From: JACKHO01 sp041398745
GTDB lineage: Bacteria; Planctomycetota; Planctomycetia; Planctomycetales; Planctomycetaceae
Direction: 5' to 3'
DNA length: 64,000 bases
Assembly: GCA_041398745.1 (NCBI GenBank)
Contig: JAWKUB010000012.1
Location: 1 to 64,000, forward strand
The notes beneath the pieces are model-generated. The model did no database searches and was not told the DNA's origin. It saw nothing but the letters and a program-made list of their open reading frames with translations. The position numbers and the translations under genes were made by a program. Shown here piece after piece: positions 8,541 to 18,078 of the stretch (its first letter is position 1; every line of letters begins with the position of its first letter).

Positions 8541-9653
8541 TCAAGACAATTTGGTGAGTGGGTTCTCTCGAAGCTCCAGCGGGAGTGCCACTGGCCCTCC
8601 GTGGCGATGTGATTCAAAGACCGCTGCAATCATTTCCGTGATGGCCAGAGCGTCGTACTGGGAGCATTTCGGTTGCCGGTCGTCGTTCTCGATGCAGTCG
8701 ATGAGGTCTTCAATTGCGGCGACGTGGCCGTCGTGATAACTCCGCTTGGTGATGGGCTCGGGCTGATCAACTCCGGCGGATGTCACAGGCTGCCACTGTT
8801 TGCCTGTCCTTCCCGGCGACCAACTGCTGTCTTTCAGGATATGTCCCGGCACCATATAGCCGCTGGCGAGTTCCATGACTCCTTTCGAACCAAACACCTG
8901 CACTGCGAAGCGAGAAGGGTTGCCACCCATGTCTTTTCGCGAGGCGAAGTAGCCAGTGACGCCGCTGTCGAACTCGTAACTGGCCTCGACATGGTCGGCT
9001 GCGAGTGGGCCAATTCCTTCGGCTCCCTCTTTGACATCGGCCTTCGCCACCAAATGCCCCTCCTGCTTTGCCGTCGCCGAACAGGAAACGGCATTGCCTC
9101 CAGCAAAGCTGCGCATGAGTCCGAACACGTGTGAGCCAAGTACCCACAAGTCTTCGCCGCCTCCGCGCCGGTCTTCCTTCCCACGTCCACGCACTTCGAG
9201 CACCTCGCCAATTTCATCATTCTCGATGAGCTTGAGCATGGTGGCGAGCACCGGAGAGTATTGGCTGATGTGCGCAATCCCCAATTTCAAATGACGCATT
9301 TCCAGTTCGCGGACCGCTTCATCACTCTCGACGAGATTTCGGCAGAACGGCTTCTCCATGTAAATGTGACAGCCGGCGTGCGCACAGGCGAGAATCATGT
9401 CGTGATGCTGGTCAATCCAACGTGGGCAAATCGCGACAATGTCGAGCTGCTCTTTCTGCAACATGTCGCGGTAATTCGCGTAAGCTTGCGCAGCTCCCGT
9501 TCGCTTTTGGGCTTCGTCTCGACCCTGGGCATGAGGATCGGCAACGGCCACGACGTTTGTCTGCGGCATTGAAGCAATTGCCGTATCGACTCCGTGGCCA
9601 TAATTTCCGTGGCCGGTATCGCCAATGACGCCCACGCGGTAAATCTTACTCAT
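8541..9653 (-). CDS. Gfo/Idh/MocA family oxidoreductase
   Basis: A 370-residue NAD(P)-dependent oxidoreductase of the glucose-fructose oxidoreductase/inositol dehydrogenase family. The N-terminal Rossmann fold (YRVGVIGDTGHGNYGHG; the usual GxGxxG is altered to GDTGHG) is followed by VVAVADPH and the signature IYMEKPFCRN, whose EKP Lys is catalytic in the family. The C-terminal half is the alpha/beta substrate domain. No signal peptide, so it acts in the cytoplasm. It is the third gene of a minus-strand operon: its start is 24 bp after the stop of the beta-propeller gene. GGAG lies about 9 nt upstream of the ATG. The substrate is unknown, probably a sugar or polyol derivative. Confidence 0.92.
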   Translation of the reverse strand: MSKIYRVGVIGDTGHGNYGHGVDTAIASMPQTNVVAVADPHAQGRDEAQKRTGAAQAYANYRDMLQKEQLDIVAICPRWIDQHHDMILACAHAGCHIYMEKPFCRNLVESDEAVRELEMRHLKLGIAHISQYSPVLATMLKLIENDEIGEVLEVRGRGKEDRRGGGEDLWVLGSHVFGLMRSFAGGNAVSCSATAKQEGHLVAKADVKEGAEGIGPLAADHVEASYEFDSGVTGYFASRKDMGGNPSRFAVQVFGSKGVMELASGYMVPGHILKDSSWSPGRTGKQWQPVTSAGVDQPEPITKRSYHDGHVAAIEDLIDCIENDDRQPKCSQYDALAITEMIAAVFESHRHGGPVALPLELRENPLTKLS

Positions 9654-9677
9654 GGCAATATGCTCCAGCGAAATTGG

Positions 9678-11240
9678 TCAGGGATTGGTCACAGTGGGGA
9701 CTCTGTTGAGCGTGTAATACGCCTGAGGATGCAACAGCGGTGTTCCGTCTCGACTGCGAACTCCATTGGCATGCAGTTCATGCACAAACAGCGGACGCAA
9801 CCCGTCGACTTTCAAATGCACGGACAGGCCATCGTCCGACACGGTGGCTGTGGTAACCGAGAGTTCACGCGACTGAATTTCGTTGCTGCCATACGTCTCA
9901 TGGTACAGGTACGTGTAGGAACTCATCTGGTATGATGAAAGGTCCTCGGCAGATTTCTCGTCGACCGGCTGCGTGAACGTGAGTTCGAATCCGTCCGGCT
10001 TTGCCCGCATTTCGTGGATTTCGAAGGGTGTCTTTCCCGTCCATTGGAGCCGCTGCAATCCGTATGACGCGGAACCCAGACTGCTCCAGCCACGGTTTGT
10101 TAGCCCGGCGAAGAGACTGCCATCATGCCCTTGTTCCAGTCGCAGCACGGCCGTTGCCATGCCGGTGCGAAACGGAAAACAGGCGCCCTGATATTCTCCG
10201 TCGACTTTTTCAAGAAACACCCGGTTGATGCCTGCCTGAGTGAATTCTCCGACAAACAACTGTCCTGCAAATGGGCCGAACTTGCCCTCGCTCGCGTCGA
10301 GTACAATATCGGTCGCCGATTGTCCCATTTTCTTGTAGGGAAACCAGACGGCTGGCGGTCGCAACTGCGGAAACTTATCCAGCGCCTGGGGCAGCGGCAA
10401 ACCGTTGGGGACTTCCTTCACTCCGTGAATGGTCGATCCTGGTTCATTCATCGAAGCCAGTGCCTCGGCATGATGAAACATGACACCGTCCCGCATGTGA
10501 TGCAGCGAGTTCGTCGCGACCCAGTTCCCCTGCTGGTCGGTGTAGAACATATCGCCCTCGGCGTTCGCTCCAATTCCGGCAGGTGAACGCATGCCGGCGC
10601 ATACGGGAAGAAGCTTTCCCTCAGGTGTCACCTTCATTCCCCAGCCACGCCACCGTCCCTGACGGTACCCCAGCGTCGGTTCGTGAATGGTGCGTCTGAG
10701 ATGTTCTCCCTGCAATCCGAGGCCAATATTCAGCGTCAGCCACAGGTTACCTTCGCCATCGAGTTCCGGGCCGTAGGCGTACTCATGATAATGCCCCGTT
10801 ACTCCCCAGCCCTTCGCAACGGTGAGGTATTCGTCGGCAACGTCGTCCCCGTCAGTGTCTGTCAGCCGCGTCATTTCCGTTCGCTGAACGGTGTAGAGTG
10901 AGCCGTTGTGGGCGAGCAGTCCCAGGGGTTCATGCAGTGCACTGGCGAAGCGATGATATGTCACATCTTTCGGGGGATTGTCGTACACGCCATCAAGAAT
11001 CCATACTTCACCTTTTCGAATGGCAACGGCAATGCGGTTCCCCTCCAGAATCGCAATTCCGCTTACTTCCAGTGCAAGACCATCAGGTGCGGGTTTCCAA
11101 TTCTTTGCTCGCGACTGCGAAAGCGTTTCCGCCACGCTCACGTCGATGAGTCGGTAGTAGTCGTCCTCGGTTTGTGCATTTGCATTTGCACCAACCAGCA
11201 CACACGAGACTGCGAACAGAAGTTGCCAGCGAGTTACCAT
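9678..11240 (-). CDS. Secreted beta-propeller protein (PVC-type, sorbosone dehydrogenase-like)
   Basis: A 520-residue exported protein starting MVTRWQLLFAVSCVLVGANANA, a signal peptide. Most of the chain resembles the beta-propellers that accompany cytochromes in planctomycetes and Verrucomicrobia (glucose/sorbosone dehydrogenase-like, often called membrane-bound dehydrogenase domain): RLTDTDGDDVADEYLTVAKG, HEYAYGPELDGEGNLWLTLN, CAGMRSPAGIGANAEGDMFY and YTDQQGNW. A Fn3-like or lipocalin-like tail ends it. ATG 11240 was chosen because it overlaps the stop of the upstream cytochrome gene by 7 nt, the classic sign of translational coupling; a longer frame to 11306 lacks a signal peptide start. 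It probably passes electrons from a periplasmic substrate to the cytochrome. Confidence 0.86.
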   Translation of the reverse strand: MVTRWQLLFAVSCVLVGANANAQTEDDYYRLIDVSVAETLSQSRAKNWKPAPDGLALEVSGIAILEGNRIAVAIRKGEVWILDGVYDNPPKDVTYHRFASALHEPLGLLAHNGSLYTVQRTEMTRLTDTDGDDVADEYLTVAKGWGVTGHYHEYAYGPELDGEGNLWLTLNIGLGLQGEHLRRTIHEPTLGYRQGRWRGWGMKVTPEGKLLPVCAGMRSPAGIGANAEGDMFYTDQQGNWVATNSLHHMRDGVMFHHAEALASMNEPGSTIHGVKEVPNGLPLPQALDKFPQLRPPAVWFPYKKMGQSATDIVLDASEGKFGPFAGQLFVGEFTQAGINRVFLEKVDGEYQGACFPFRTGMATAVLRLEQGHDGSLFAGLTNRGWSSLGSASYGLQRLQWTGKTPFEIHEMRAKPDGFELTFTQPVDEKSAEDLSSYQMSSYTYLYHETYGSNEIQSRELSVTTATVSDDGLSVHLKVDGLRPLFVHELHANGVRSRDGTPLLHPQAYYTLNRVPTVTNP

Positions 11241-13630
11241 TGATACTGTACCTCCACTCGCGCTTCCGTTCCGTTTGTACCAGCTGAACTGAGCGGGATG
11301 AGCCACTCGTGGTTACCATTGCCATTTCGCAATTCGCCTGCGGTACTTGAGGTTACTACCACTCCCGCACCGAGTTGACATTTCGTCGGTCCCAGTTGCT
11401 TCAAACCATTGCCGGAAAGTACGCGGTAGAAAATTTGCGAACTCGTCTCAGATTTGGATTTCGTCACTGTTACTGTCCGCGTCAGTCCGTTGGATTCGTT
11501 CGGAACAATGCGATCAGCAATACGCCAACCGCTGACGTCATACTCGAATGTTGGAACTCCTGCTTCATCCAGTCGATATCCCCGAAACTCAATGCCTGCA
11601 TCTTCCGCAGTTGGTGGCCAACTCGCCTCGGGACGGCTTAACACGGAAAAATCCGGGCCGGAAGACAATGTCAGCACTTCGCTTCCGAGGGGTTCTGCCG
11701 GAGGAGCGAAACGCACAAACCACGTTCCTTCGGCGTCGAGGAACCGGCCTCGCCAGCCTTGAGCCAGTCGCACAGTTTCCGCATCCAGTGCGAAGTGCAC
11801 CTGCTTTGGGAAGCCCACGGCAATGGCATGCGTTCCGGCATCGGGCATAAACGTCCGCAGCACGACCGGTTTATCCAGCGGCGTGAGTTCGTAGTTCTGA
11901 GAGCGGGCATCGGCAATTTTTTGCGGGAGGGGTTGCTTGCTCAAATTCTTGATGTAAACCCACATGGCCGCGATTTGCAGTTCCATGTCGCCACCCAGAA
12001 TTTGCTGATTCGCACTCTTACCGTCTGGGAAGAATGTGGGCATTCTTGTTCGAGGTTTCAAATCGGCAGGATTCCGGAGGAAGTCGTGGAACCACTGGGG
12101 ATCAATTCGATCGGTGACCCCCAGCAAGTCGACCCCCACCGTTCCCGGCAACGTTTCGCCATTGAATTCATGGCATTGAACGCAGCCCACATCCATGAGG
12201 AGTCTCCCCGCTTCGAGTGCCGTTTTCTCGTCGAGTTTCGCGAAGACTTCAGCTGAAGGCTTTGGCGAAGCGATTTCATCGGAAGCGGCGAATTGGGAGG
12301 GGAGACTCTTCGTCATCGCAGCCGGGAACACGGGCATTCTGATGGTCATATGTGGACGCACTCGCCCTTTGCCCTGCAATACAGAAGCAAGCCATTTCTC
12401 GTTGAGTTTCGCCCCAACGCCGGTCAACGTCGGAGGAAGTCGGCCCTCGTCACCAATGTCGATGTGGCCAACGGTCTCGAAGTACGGACGCCGATAGCGA
12501 CCAACTCCTCCTTGACCTCCCCGTTCATGGCACGCGTAACAGTTTAACTGCAACATGCTTGAATGAATGGGATCTGGCTGAATGTCGGCGTTGGGAGGAG
12601 CGAGGGCTGCTCGAATGGATTTGAGTTGCTGTTCGTCGAGCACATAGCGAGTTCGCACCATCAGCAGTGATTGAAGGCACGAACGCTCGTCATCGACATT
12701 AAGATCCACCAGAGGCTTCGCCGAGTGGGCAGCAAAGCCTTTGACGCTATGACAGTTCACACAACCAAATTTATCGAACAGTTGGCGCCCCTTCACCACG
12801 AGTTCTTCTGTGGTTGGAGCGAGTTGAAATCGACGTCCTTCGCTGTACTTGGACATCAGGAACTCGGAAATGTCCGCGGCGTCGACGGCGGTCAACTGAA
12901 AGTCGGGCATGCGTCCATCGGGGCGGACGGCGTCGGGTTTGAGAAGAAAATGAGTCAGCGACTGCCTGGTGTACTTCTCTGCGAGATTGCTGTGCGGGAT
13001 GGACTGCACCTTACGCGCCGCCGAGGACAGGCCCATTTCTTTCAATTCTTCTGGATCGAGTTGTTCCAGCAGTTCATCGAGCGGTGAAGGCTTCACCGCA
13101 ACAACGTCATAGTCCTCGGATGGCTCGTGACAGGCGACGCAGCCAATTTGGTGGTACAGCGCCTTGCCGCGGGCGGCATCACCCCGGTTCCAGAATTCGA
13201 ACAAAACTGGATTCGCTCCCGTCGCTCGAATTTCAGGAAAAGGCTGCTCCAGTGTTTCCAGGTAGGCAGCAAGTGCTATGGCGGCCCCCAGTCGCTGTTC
13301 CGGATACAACTGGTCCAGAATTCCTGGCATGGTGGTGCCCGGCTTTGTGTCCTGAGGATACAGAATGAAACGGAGCATCCACTCCTGTTGCAACCGGTTT
13401 CCCGCCCCCGCGAGATTCGGCCCCCCCTTCGGCTGAAGGAGGGGATCATCCGTCTTATGGCAGGCAGTACAGTTCAGTTCACTGAGCAGCAACCGCCCTG
13501 CTGTCTTGCCAGGGATTTCGTCGTGTCGACCGAATCGGTCAAAACCCGCGACAAATGGTGTCTCGGCGAGAGCTGATGACGCGATGAAGACTGCTACACA
13601 GGAAGCGATCACCCATTTGAATTGCATCAT
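11234..13630 (-). CDS. Secreted multihaem c-type cytochrome (five CXXCH)
   Basis: A 798-residue exported protein with five haem-binding CXXCH sites (CTACH, CVACH, CVNCH, CYACH, CVQCH), spread through about the first 500 residues as separate cytochrome c modules. A C-terminal beta-rich region without haem sites follows. Residues 1-23 form a signal peptide (ASSALA). I chose ATG 13630 because AAGGTGAG sits 7 nt upstream; the frame opens at a GTG (13642) that overlaps that site. It heads an operon with the beta-propeller and an oxidoreductase. The likely role is periplasmic electron transfer from oxidation of an unknown carbon compound. Confidence 0.92.
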   Translation of the reverse strand: MMQFKWVIASCVAVFIASSALAETPFVAGFDRFGRHDEIPGKTAGRLLLSELNCTACHKTDDPLLQPKGGPNLAGAGNRLQQEWMLRFILYPQDTKPGTTMPGILDQLYPEQRLGAAIALAAYLETLEQPFPEIRATGANPVLFEFWNRGDAARGKALYHQIGCVACHEPSEDYDVVAVKPSPLDELLEQLDPEELKEMGLSSAARKVQSIPHSNLAEKYTRQSLTHFLLKPDAVRPDGRMPDFQLTAVDAADISEFLMSKYSEGRRFQLAPTTEELVVKGRQLFDKFGCVNCHSVKGFAAHSAKPLVDLNVDDERSCLQSLLMVRTRYVLDEQQLKSIRAALAPPNADIQPDPIHSSMLQLNCYACHERGGQGGVGRYRRPYFETVGHIDIGDEGRLPPTLTGVGAKLNEKWLASVLQGKGRVRPHMTIRMPVFPAAMTKSLPSQFAASDEIASPKPSAEVFAKLDEKTALEAGRLLMDVGCVQCHEFNGETLPGTVGVDLLGVTDRIDPQWFHDFLRNPADLKPRTRMPTFFPDGKSANQQILGGDMELQIAAMWVYIKNLSKQPLPQKIADARSQNYELTPLDKPVVLRTFMPDAGTHAIAVGFPKQVHFALDAETVRLAQGWRGRFLDAEGTWFVRFAPPAEPLGSEVLTLSSGPDFSVLSRPEASWPPTAEDAGIEFRGYRLDEAGVPTFEYDVSGWRIADRIVPNESNGLTRTVTVTKSKSETSSQIFYRVLSGNGLKQLGPTKCQLGAGVVVTSSTAGELRNGNGNHEWLIPLSSAGTNGTEARVEVQYQW

Positions 13631-13710
13631 GAGGAATCTCACCTTTTGCAGTTCTCAGCTTAGAGGCAGTTTCAAAACCTTGCCGACGTTGAGTCCAGAG
13701 CAGGAAAAAC

Positions 13711-13733
13711 ACAGGCAGGAATGTCTGTGCCAC
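13711..13733. repeat. Dispersed palindromic repeat, copy 1
   Basis: A 23-bp sequence with an imperfect palindrome (ACAGGCAGGAATGTCTGT core) that recurs at 48236-48258 with one base difference. It lies between the RDD gene and the cytochrome operon, close after the RDD gene's 3' end. It looks like an intergenic REP-like unit. Confidence 0.65.
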
Positions 13734-13752
13734 CCGGGGTATGAAAAGACCT

Positions 13753-14484
13753 CTAAGAAACGTCCGCCACGTAGGTACTGGCAATCATGTCATGCAGACA
13801 CCGGTGTTCGTCACCGAAAATGAAGAGGATGTCGATGAGTCGGTAAATTCCGCAAATGGCAATGAACCCATTGACGAACATACGGAGTAGAATTGTCTGC
13901 ACTGGTGAGGCAGGGTCGCCGGATTCGTAGTCGTGAATGCGAGTTCCAATGAAGAACTTACCGAGTGACTGGCTCTTTGTTGCCAACAGAAAAATCTGTA
14001 CGCCGAGAACAACGACTCCACCACCGAACGTCACAATCATGCCGGTCATGGCCAGTTCTGGACTATCTCCGTCGGCCCCGACCATCATCATGAAGTAGCC
14101 GGGAAGGATTAGAAATACCCCGAAGAATCCGTCGATCAATGAGCCAAGAAAGCGTTTCCCCAGGCTGGCGACATTTCCACGTCCGCCAGACCGACGCCCA
14201 CGACTGCGGGAGCCACGTCGCCCCGAACGTCCTGAGCGACGGGATCGAGGTGATGGGATGTCGTCTTCATCGTCGTAGTCATCCTCAAAATCATCGTCCC
14301 GCCCCCGGCGCGAGTTGCTGCGACGCGAAGGAGTGGGCGAAGGATCGGCGTAACGAGAATCCGGCGCGGCGTCGGGAATCGAAACAATTTCCTGACATTG
14401 CTTGCAGCGAAATTTGCGCCCGGCTTTTTCGTCTGGTACGTTGTACTGCTGTTCACAGCCAGGACAGGTAACGTTAATTGGCAT
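13753..14484 (-). CDS. Zinc-ribbon RDD-family membrane protein
   Basis: A 243-residue protein in three parts. Residues 1-40 are a zinc ribbon (VTCPGCEQQYNVP then FRCKQCQEI), the MJ0042-like type found at the start of many planctomycete membrane proteins. Residues 45-102 are a disordered linker with an acidic run and an Arg/Ser/Gly-rich run. Residues 105-243 are an RDD membrane domain with three or four helices (GKRFLGSLIDGFFGVFLILPG; LGKFFIGTRIHDYESG; FVNGFIAICGIYRLIDILFI). RDD domains are named for conserved Arg-Asp-Asp; here RFLGSLIDG keeps the Arg and Asp. Function unknown, possibly transport or membrane stress. It follows galM in the same direction, with a terminator between them. Confidence 0.88.
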   Translation of the reverse strand: MPINVTCPGCEQQYNVPDEKAGRKFRCKQCQEIVSIPDAAPDSRYADPSPTPSRRSNSRRGRDDDFEDDYDDEDDIPSPRSRRSGRSGRRGSRSRGRRSGGRGNVASLGKRFLGSLIDGFFGVFLILPGYFMMMVGADGDSPELAMTGMIVTFGGGVVVLGVQIFLLATKSQSLGKFFIGTRIHDYESGDPASPVQTILLRMFVNGFIAICGIYRLIDILFIFGDEHRCLHDMIASTYVADVS

Positions 14485-14523
14485 GACTTATGGTGGGATA
14501 ATGGGGAAGGAAACAACAATGAA

Positions 14524-14556
14524 CTTGGCTGCCCGTCAGTGTGACGGGCAGCCAAG
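14524..14556 (-). terminator. Intrinsic terminator after galM
   Basis: A perfect 15-bp stem (14524-14538 with 14542-14556) and a 3-nt loop begin just past the galM stop. On the minus strand the hairpin is followed by a T-rich tail (TTCATTGTTGTTTCC). Confidence 0.75.
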
Positions 14557-14564
14557 GTAGGCGA

Positions 14565-15680
14565 TTACTCTGCGGAAAACTTCCACACGCAGACGTGGTG
14601 GTAGATCTCACCCGGTTCCAGCACAGACTCTGGGAAATTCGGCTGGTTAATGGAATCGGGATAGTGCTGAGTTTCGAGGCAAATGGCACTGCGGTGTGGG
14701 TATGGCTTGCCACCTTTGCCGGCTTGCCCTTTCAGGAAATTCCCTGAGTAGAACTGGACCCCCGGTTCGGTTGTGGATACTTCCAGAACTCGACCAGATT
14801 CAGGATCTTTCAGGCGGGCGACAGGACGCAATTCTCCCATTTCACCGTTCACGACAAAGTTATGGTCGTAGCCAATGGCCGACGTGTCGTCGAGTGACTT
14901 AATGCGTTCACCAATAGTGTGTGGCATGCGGAAATCCAGCACGGTCCCTTCAACGCGATCAATTTTCCCCGTGGGGATAAGCGTGTCGTCGACAGGTGTG
15001 TAGTTGTCGCAGAACAACTGCAGTTCATGATCGAGAACAGTCTCACTTCCTTCGCCACCCAAATTGAAGTAGCTGTGGTTCGTCAGGTTGATGGGGGTGG
15101 CCTGATCGGTCGTCGCCTTGTAGCTGACAGCCAGTTCGTTCGCCGATTTCTTCAGCGTGTAAGTCACTACCATCGAGAGCGTGCCGGGGTAGCCTTCTTC
15201 TCCGTGGGGGCTGACGTAACGGAATCGCACGCCAGTGGCGTTGTCTGATTCAAACGGTGTGGCTTTCCATACAACTTTATCGATACTCCGCTTCACACCG
15301 CCGTGCAAATGGTTTGGCTCATTGTTGATCGCCAATGTGTATTCGCGCCCGTTCAGCGAGAACTTACCTTTCGCAATTCGGTTTGCAACGCGACCAGCGG
15401 TGCAGCCGAAGTACTGATTGTCTTCCCCTTCGTACCCGGCGACGTCATCGAAACCGAGTACGACGTCGGCGGTTTTACCATTGGCGTCCGGCACCAGCAA
15501 ATCAACGAGCGTGGCTCCGCGCGTCATAATGCGGGCGGTAACGCCCTTGTCGTTCTTCAGTTCATAGATTTCAACGGCCTCACCGTCAGCCGTTTTACCG
15601 AAAGGCTTGGCTTGCGGGGCCTCGGCAAAGGCCAGGCCGGGAATTGCCAAAAGCAAACTCAACAAAGCAAACTTTCGCAT
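14565..15680 (-). CDS. galM: Aldose 1-epimerase (mutarotase), exported
   Basis: A 371-residue enzyme that interconverts alpha and beta anomers of free sugars such as galactose and glucose. The family signatures are present: GCTAGRVANRIAKGKF, NEPNHLHGGVKR (first His), LTNHSYFNLGG (second His, the general acid) and TTEPGVQFYSGNF with the catalytic Glu. A signal peptide (residues 1-19, ending AFA) places it in the periplasm or outside. Length is normal for secreted members. It lies near a sulfatase and oxidoreductases, consistent with sugars released outside the inner membrane. A hairpin terminator follows. Confidence 0.95.
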   Translation of the reverse strand: MRKFALLSLLLAIPGLAFAEAPQAKPFGKTADGEAVEIYELKNDKGVTARIMTRGATLVDLLVPDANGKTADVVLGFDDVAGYEGEDNQYFGCTAGRVANRIAKGKFSLNGREYTLAINNEPNHLHGGVKRSIDKVVWKATPFESDNATGVRFRYVSPHGEEGYPGTLSMVVTYTLKKSANELAVSYKATTDQATPINLTNHSYFNLGGEGSETVLDHELQLFCDNYTPVDDTLIPTGKIDRVEGTVLDFRMPHTIGERIKSLDDTSAIGYDHNFVVNGEMGELRPVARLKDPESGRVLEVSTTEPGVQFYSGNFLKGQAGKGGKPYPHRSAICLETQHYPDSINQPNFPESVLEPGEIYHHVCVWKFSAE

Positions 15681-15986
15681 AGGATGCGATCCTCGAATTC
15701 GTTATGGGAACTGTGTGCAGATTGCATGTGTAAGCCTTGGATTATGTCTGCAACGCGGGGCGCATGTCGAGCGTGCGGGGCAAAGAACTCGATTGCAGTT
15801 GATGGCGGAGAGAAACCTGAGTGGCTTGGGGTCGCATTGCACCTCTTGTGCGATGGTCGCCTGCGCGGGAAGTTCAAACTTCTTTGGCGGTACAACTTCA
15901 CAGGAACGTCAACGAGTTGAATTCCTCCCGGTGTTTCTTGTGAAACTTTTGCTACTGAATTGCTGCGATCTCATCGCGTTGCCGCA
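15681..15986. other. Intergenic region without recognisable gene
   Basis: Between galM and the small membrane-anchored gene upstream. Open frames here are short and lack homology that I can see, and I found no strong hairpin. It probably holds the galM promoter. Confidence 0.4.
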
Positions 15987-16427
15987 TTAATTCTCTGACG
16001 CCTTTGCCTCGACGCGATTCATTGTGGCAAATGGCTTTGTGCCCACTGCGGATAGGGTCACTTCACCGGTGTCAGAATCTTGCTCCGCAATCAGGACCAT
16101 GGTATCGGAGTGCGGAAACGACGTCGCCCAGGTAGAGCCGGAGCCGGAAGACCAGTATTTGACGTGGATTTCATTGCCGACCATCCACCACTCCCCGGGA
16201 GTGCCTGTGTCGTCCTGGAAGTCTCCGTTGGGAAGAAATGTGACAACTCGATTTTGCGACTCCGCGGGTTTCAGATTGGTCACCAGCCACGATCCGGTAA
16301 GGTCAAACGCGGCTAGGGGGCGAGACCCTTTCCAGGTCGCGATGCCAACGACACACCCAATCACCAGCGCCAATAGCAAGTAGAGCCAGCGGCGTCGCGG
16401 GCGACTGGAAGGCTGTTTCTCAGTCAC
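15987..16427 (-). CDS. Small membrane-anchored protein, lipocalin-like beta domain
   Basis: A 146-residue protein with a basic N-terminus, one membrane helix (about residues 14-32) and an extracytoplasmic beta-rich domain. The pattern FDLTGSWLVTNLKPAES, VVTFLPNGDFQDD, GEWWMVGNEIHVKYW and ATMNRVEA resembles small lipocalin-like or META-type planctomycete domains that begin with a G-W strand. The GTG start (16427) follows the sulfatase TAG directly, with AAGGA inside the end of the sulfatase gene at good spacing, so the two are translationally coupled. A link to sulfatase activity or anchoring is possible but not shown. Confidence 0.75.
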   Translation of the reverse strand: MTEKQPSSRPRRRWLYLLLALVIGCVVGIATWKGSRPLAAFDLTGSWLVTNLKPAESQNRVVTFLPNGDFQDDTGTPGEWWMVGNEIHVKYWSSGSGSTWATSFPHSDTMVLIAEQDSDTGEVTLSAVGTKPFATMNRVEAKASEN

Positions 16428-17927
16428 CTAGTAGTCCTTGCCGTTCAGGCTGTCGACAACGGAATTCAGCCACGAGTTCAACTCAGTTTGCATCGCTGCA
16501 ACTCGCTTTGCCTCCTGTTCGGCGACGTCCTTCGCTTCCATGGGATCAGATGCGAGGTTGTACAACTCCCATTTCAGATCGCCCTTATTCCCCTGGATTC
16601 GATGCAGTTTCCAGTCGCCAGACAACCAGGCGGCGTGGCCTGGGAAAGTGTCTGACGGATAGGCGGTGTCGGGTAACTTGGCTGCGTTCTGACTCGACTC
16701 ATGAGGCGGCAGGTCTTCACCCTTCTGCTGGGCTTCAAACAATTCGGCCATCCAAGTTGCCGAAGGCGTACCAATTCCCTTGGCCGTGTAATCCCAGAAG
16801 CCCATTGGGCGGGGGCGTGTTTCGAGCTTGTTGTCGATGAGCGAAACCAGACTCACACCGTCGACGGTGGGTTGCTTCGCGACGTTCACCCCCGTCAGTT
16901 CAAGCAGCGTGGGATAGATGTCGCATGTGTTGCAGCGGACATTTGTGACACGATGTTTCGGAATGCGACTTGGCCATTCGAGAATTGCAGGCACGCGCAG
17001 GCCGCCTTCGTACACGCTTCCCTTATTCGCTCGACCGCCGGTGCTGCCGACTTTGGGAAGGCCACCGTTGTCGCTGCAATACCAGAGAATGGTGTTGTCG
17101 CGGATTTTGAGATCAGTCAGGGCATCCCGGATTTTGCCAAAGGCCCGGTCCATGCCGGTGATCTCACCATAGAAATGTTGAAACGCTTTGGGTTGGTCAT
17201 CGTAAAGCTTTCGATCTTCCTCGATGGCCTGATGCGGGCTGTGCGGCGATCCGAACCAGACGACGGCTAGGAACGGCTGTTCCTTCTGGACCTGCTCCTG
17301 CATAAACTCCAATGCAGCATTCGCGGCCAGTTCTGAACTCTCCCCCCTGAACTGCACTGCAGTACCTTCGCGGCTGAGAATGGCGTCGTTGTCATAGAAG
17401 TTCGGCGCACTGAGCCACTGGTCGAAACCATTCCGGCCGGGATGAACCGGGCTCTCGCGCCGGACCGATCCCAGGTGCCACTTGCCGAAATGTCCCGTCG
17501 CATAACCGGCTGACTTCAACGCCTCGGCGACCGTCGTCTCCTGTGGCCGGATGGGATAGCCCCACTTGAACACCCCCATGCGGTTGGGATGCCGACCAGT
17601 CATCACGCTCGCCCGAGTCGGCGAACAAACCGGCGCGGCAGCGTAGAAATTGTCGAACCGCAAACCTGTCGCCGCTGCGTCATCAAAGTTTGGCGTCTTC
17701 AGCACCGGATGCCCGTTGTATGCCATGTCACCCCATCCCTGGTCATCAGCCATGACGAGGATGATGTTGGGGCGACGCGGTTGATCGGCCTGCAGGTGTT
17801 GAGCGCACATGAATTGAGGGATAACGGCGATGGTAACCATAGCCGCCAATGTGGTTGATGCGCGCTGCAAACAATGCAGGAACGAATGACGGCAACCGTC
17901 CTGTGTGATGAACTGCAAATGAATCAT
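16428..17927 (-). CDS. Sulfatase (arylsulfatase family S1)
   Basis: A 499-residue exported sulfatase that hydrolyses sulfate esters. The metal-binding DD is at 61-62 (ILVMADDQGWGDM). The nucleophile motif CSPTRASVMTGR has Cys101, the residue converted to formylglycine by a maturation enzyme. GHFGKWHLG and WYCSDNGG carry the other active-site Lys/His and Asp/Asn. A hydrophobic signal region spans about 24-45. ATG 17927 was chosen over 17957 because GAGGAAG precedes it by 6 nt. The substrate is unknown; planctomycete sulfatases often act on sulfated polysaccharides. It is coupled to the small membrane-anchored gene downstream. Confidence 0.95.
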   Translation of the reverse strand: MIHLQFITQDGCRHSFLHCLQRASTTLAAMVTIAVIPQFMCAQHLQADQPRRPNIILVMADDQGWGDMAYNGHPVLKTPNFDDAAATGLRFDNFYAAAPVCSPTRASVMTGRHPNRMGVFKWGYPIRPQETTVAEALKSAGYATGHFGKWHLGSVRRESPVHPGRNGFDQWLSAPNFYDNDAILSREGTAVQFRGESSELAANAALEFMQEQVQKEQPFLAVVWFGSPHSPHQAIEEDRKLYDDQPKAFQHFYGEITGMDRAFGKIRDALTDLKIRDNTILWYCSDNGGLPKVGSTGGRANKGSVYEGGLRVPAILEWPSRIPKHRVTNVRCNTCDIYPTLLELTGVNVAKQPTVDGVSLVSLIDNKLETRPRPMGFWDYTAKGIGTPSATWMAELFEAQQKGEDLPPHESSQNAAKLPDTAYPSDTFPGHAAWLSGDWKLHRIQGNKGDLKWELYNLASDPMEAKDVAEQEAKRVAAMQTELNSWLNSVVDSLNGKDY

Positions 17928-17995
17928 GGTCACTTCCTCGTCTCGTGCGATGGGCATTCTGCGCTATTCACCAGCGCGTGCTCCGCCCTTTTGCC

Positions 17996-18078
<83 letters not shown>

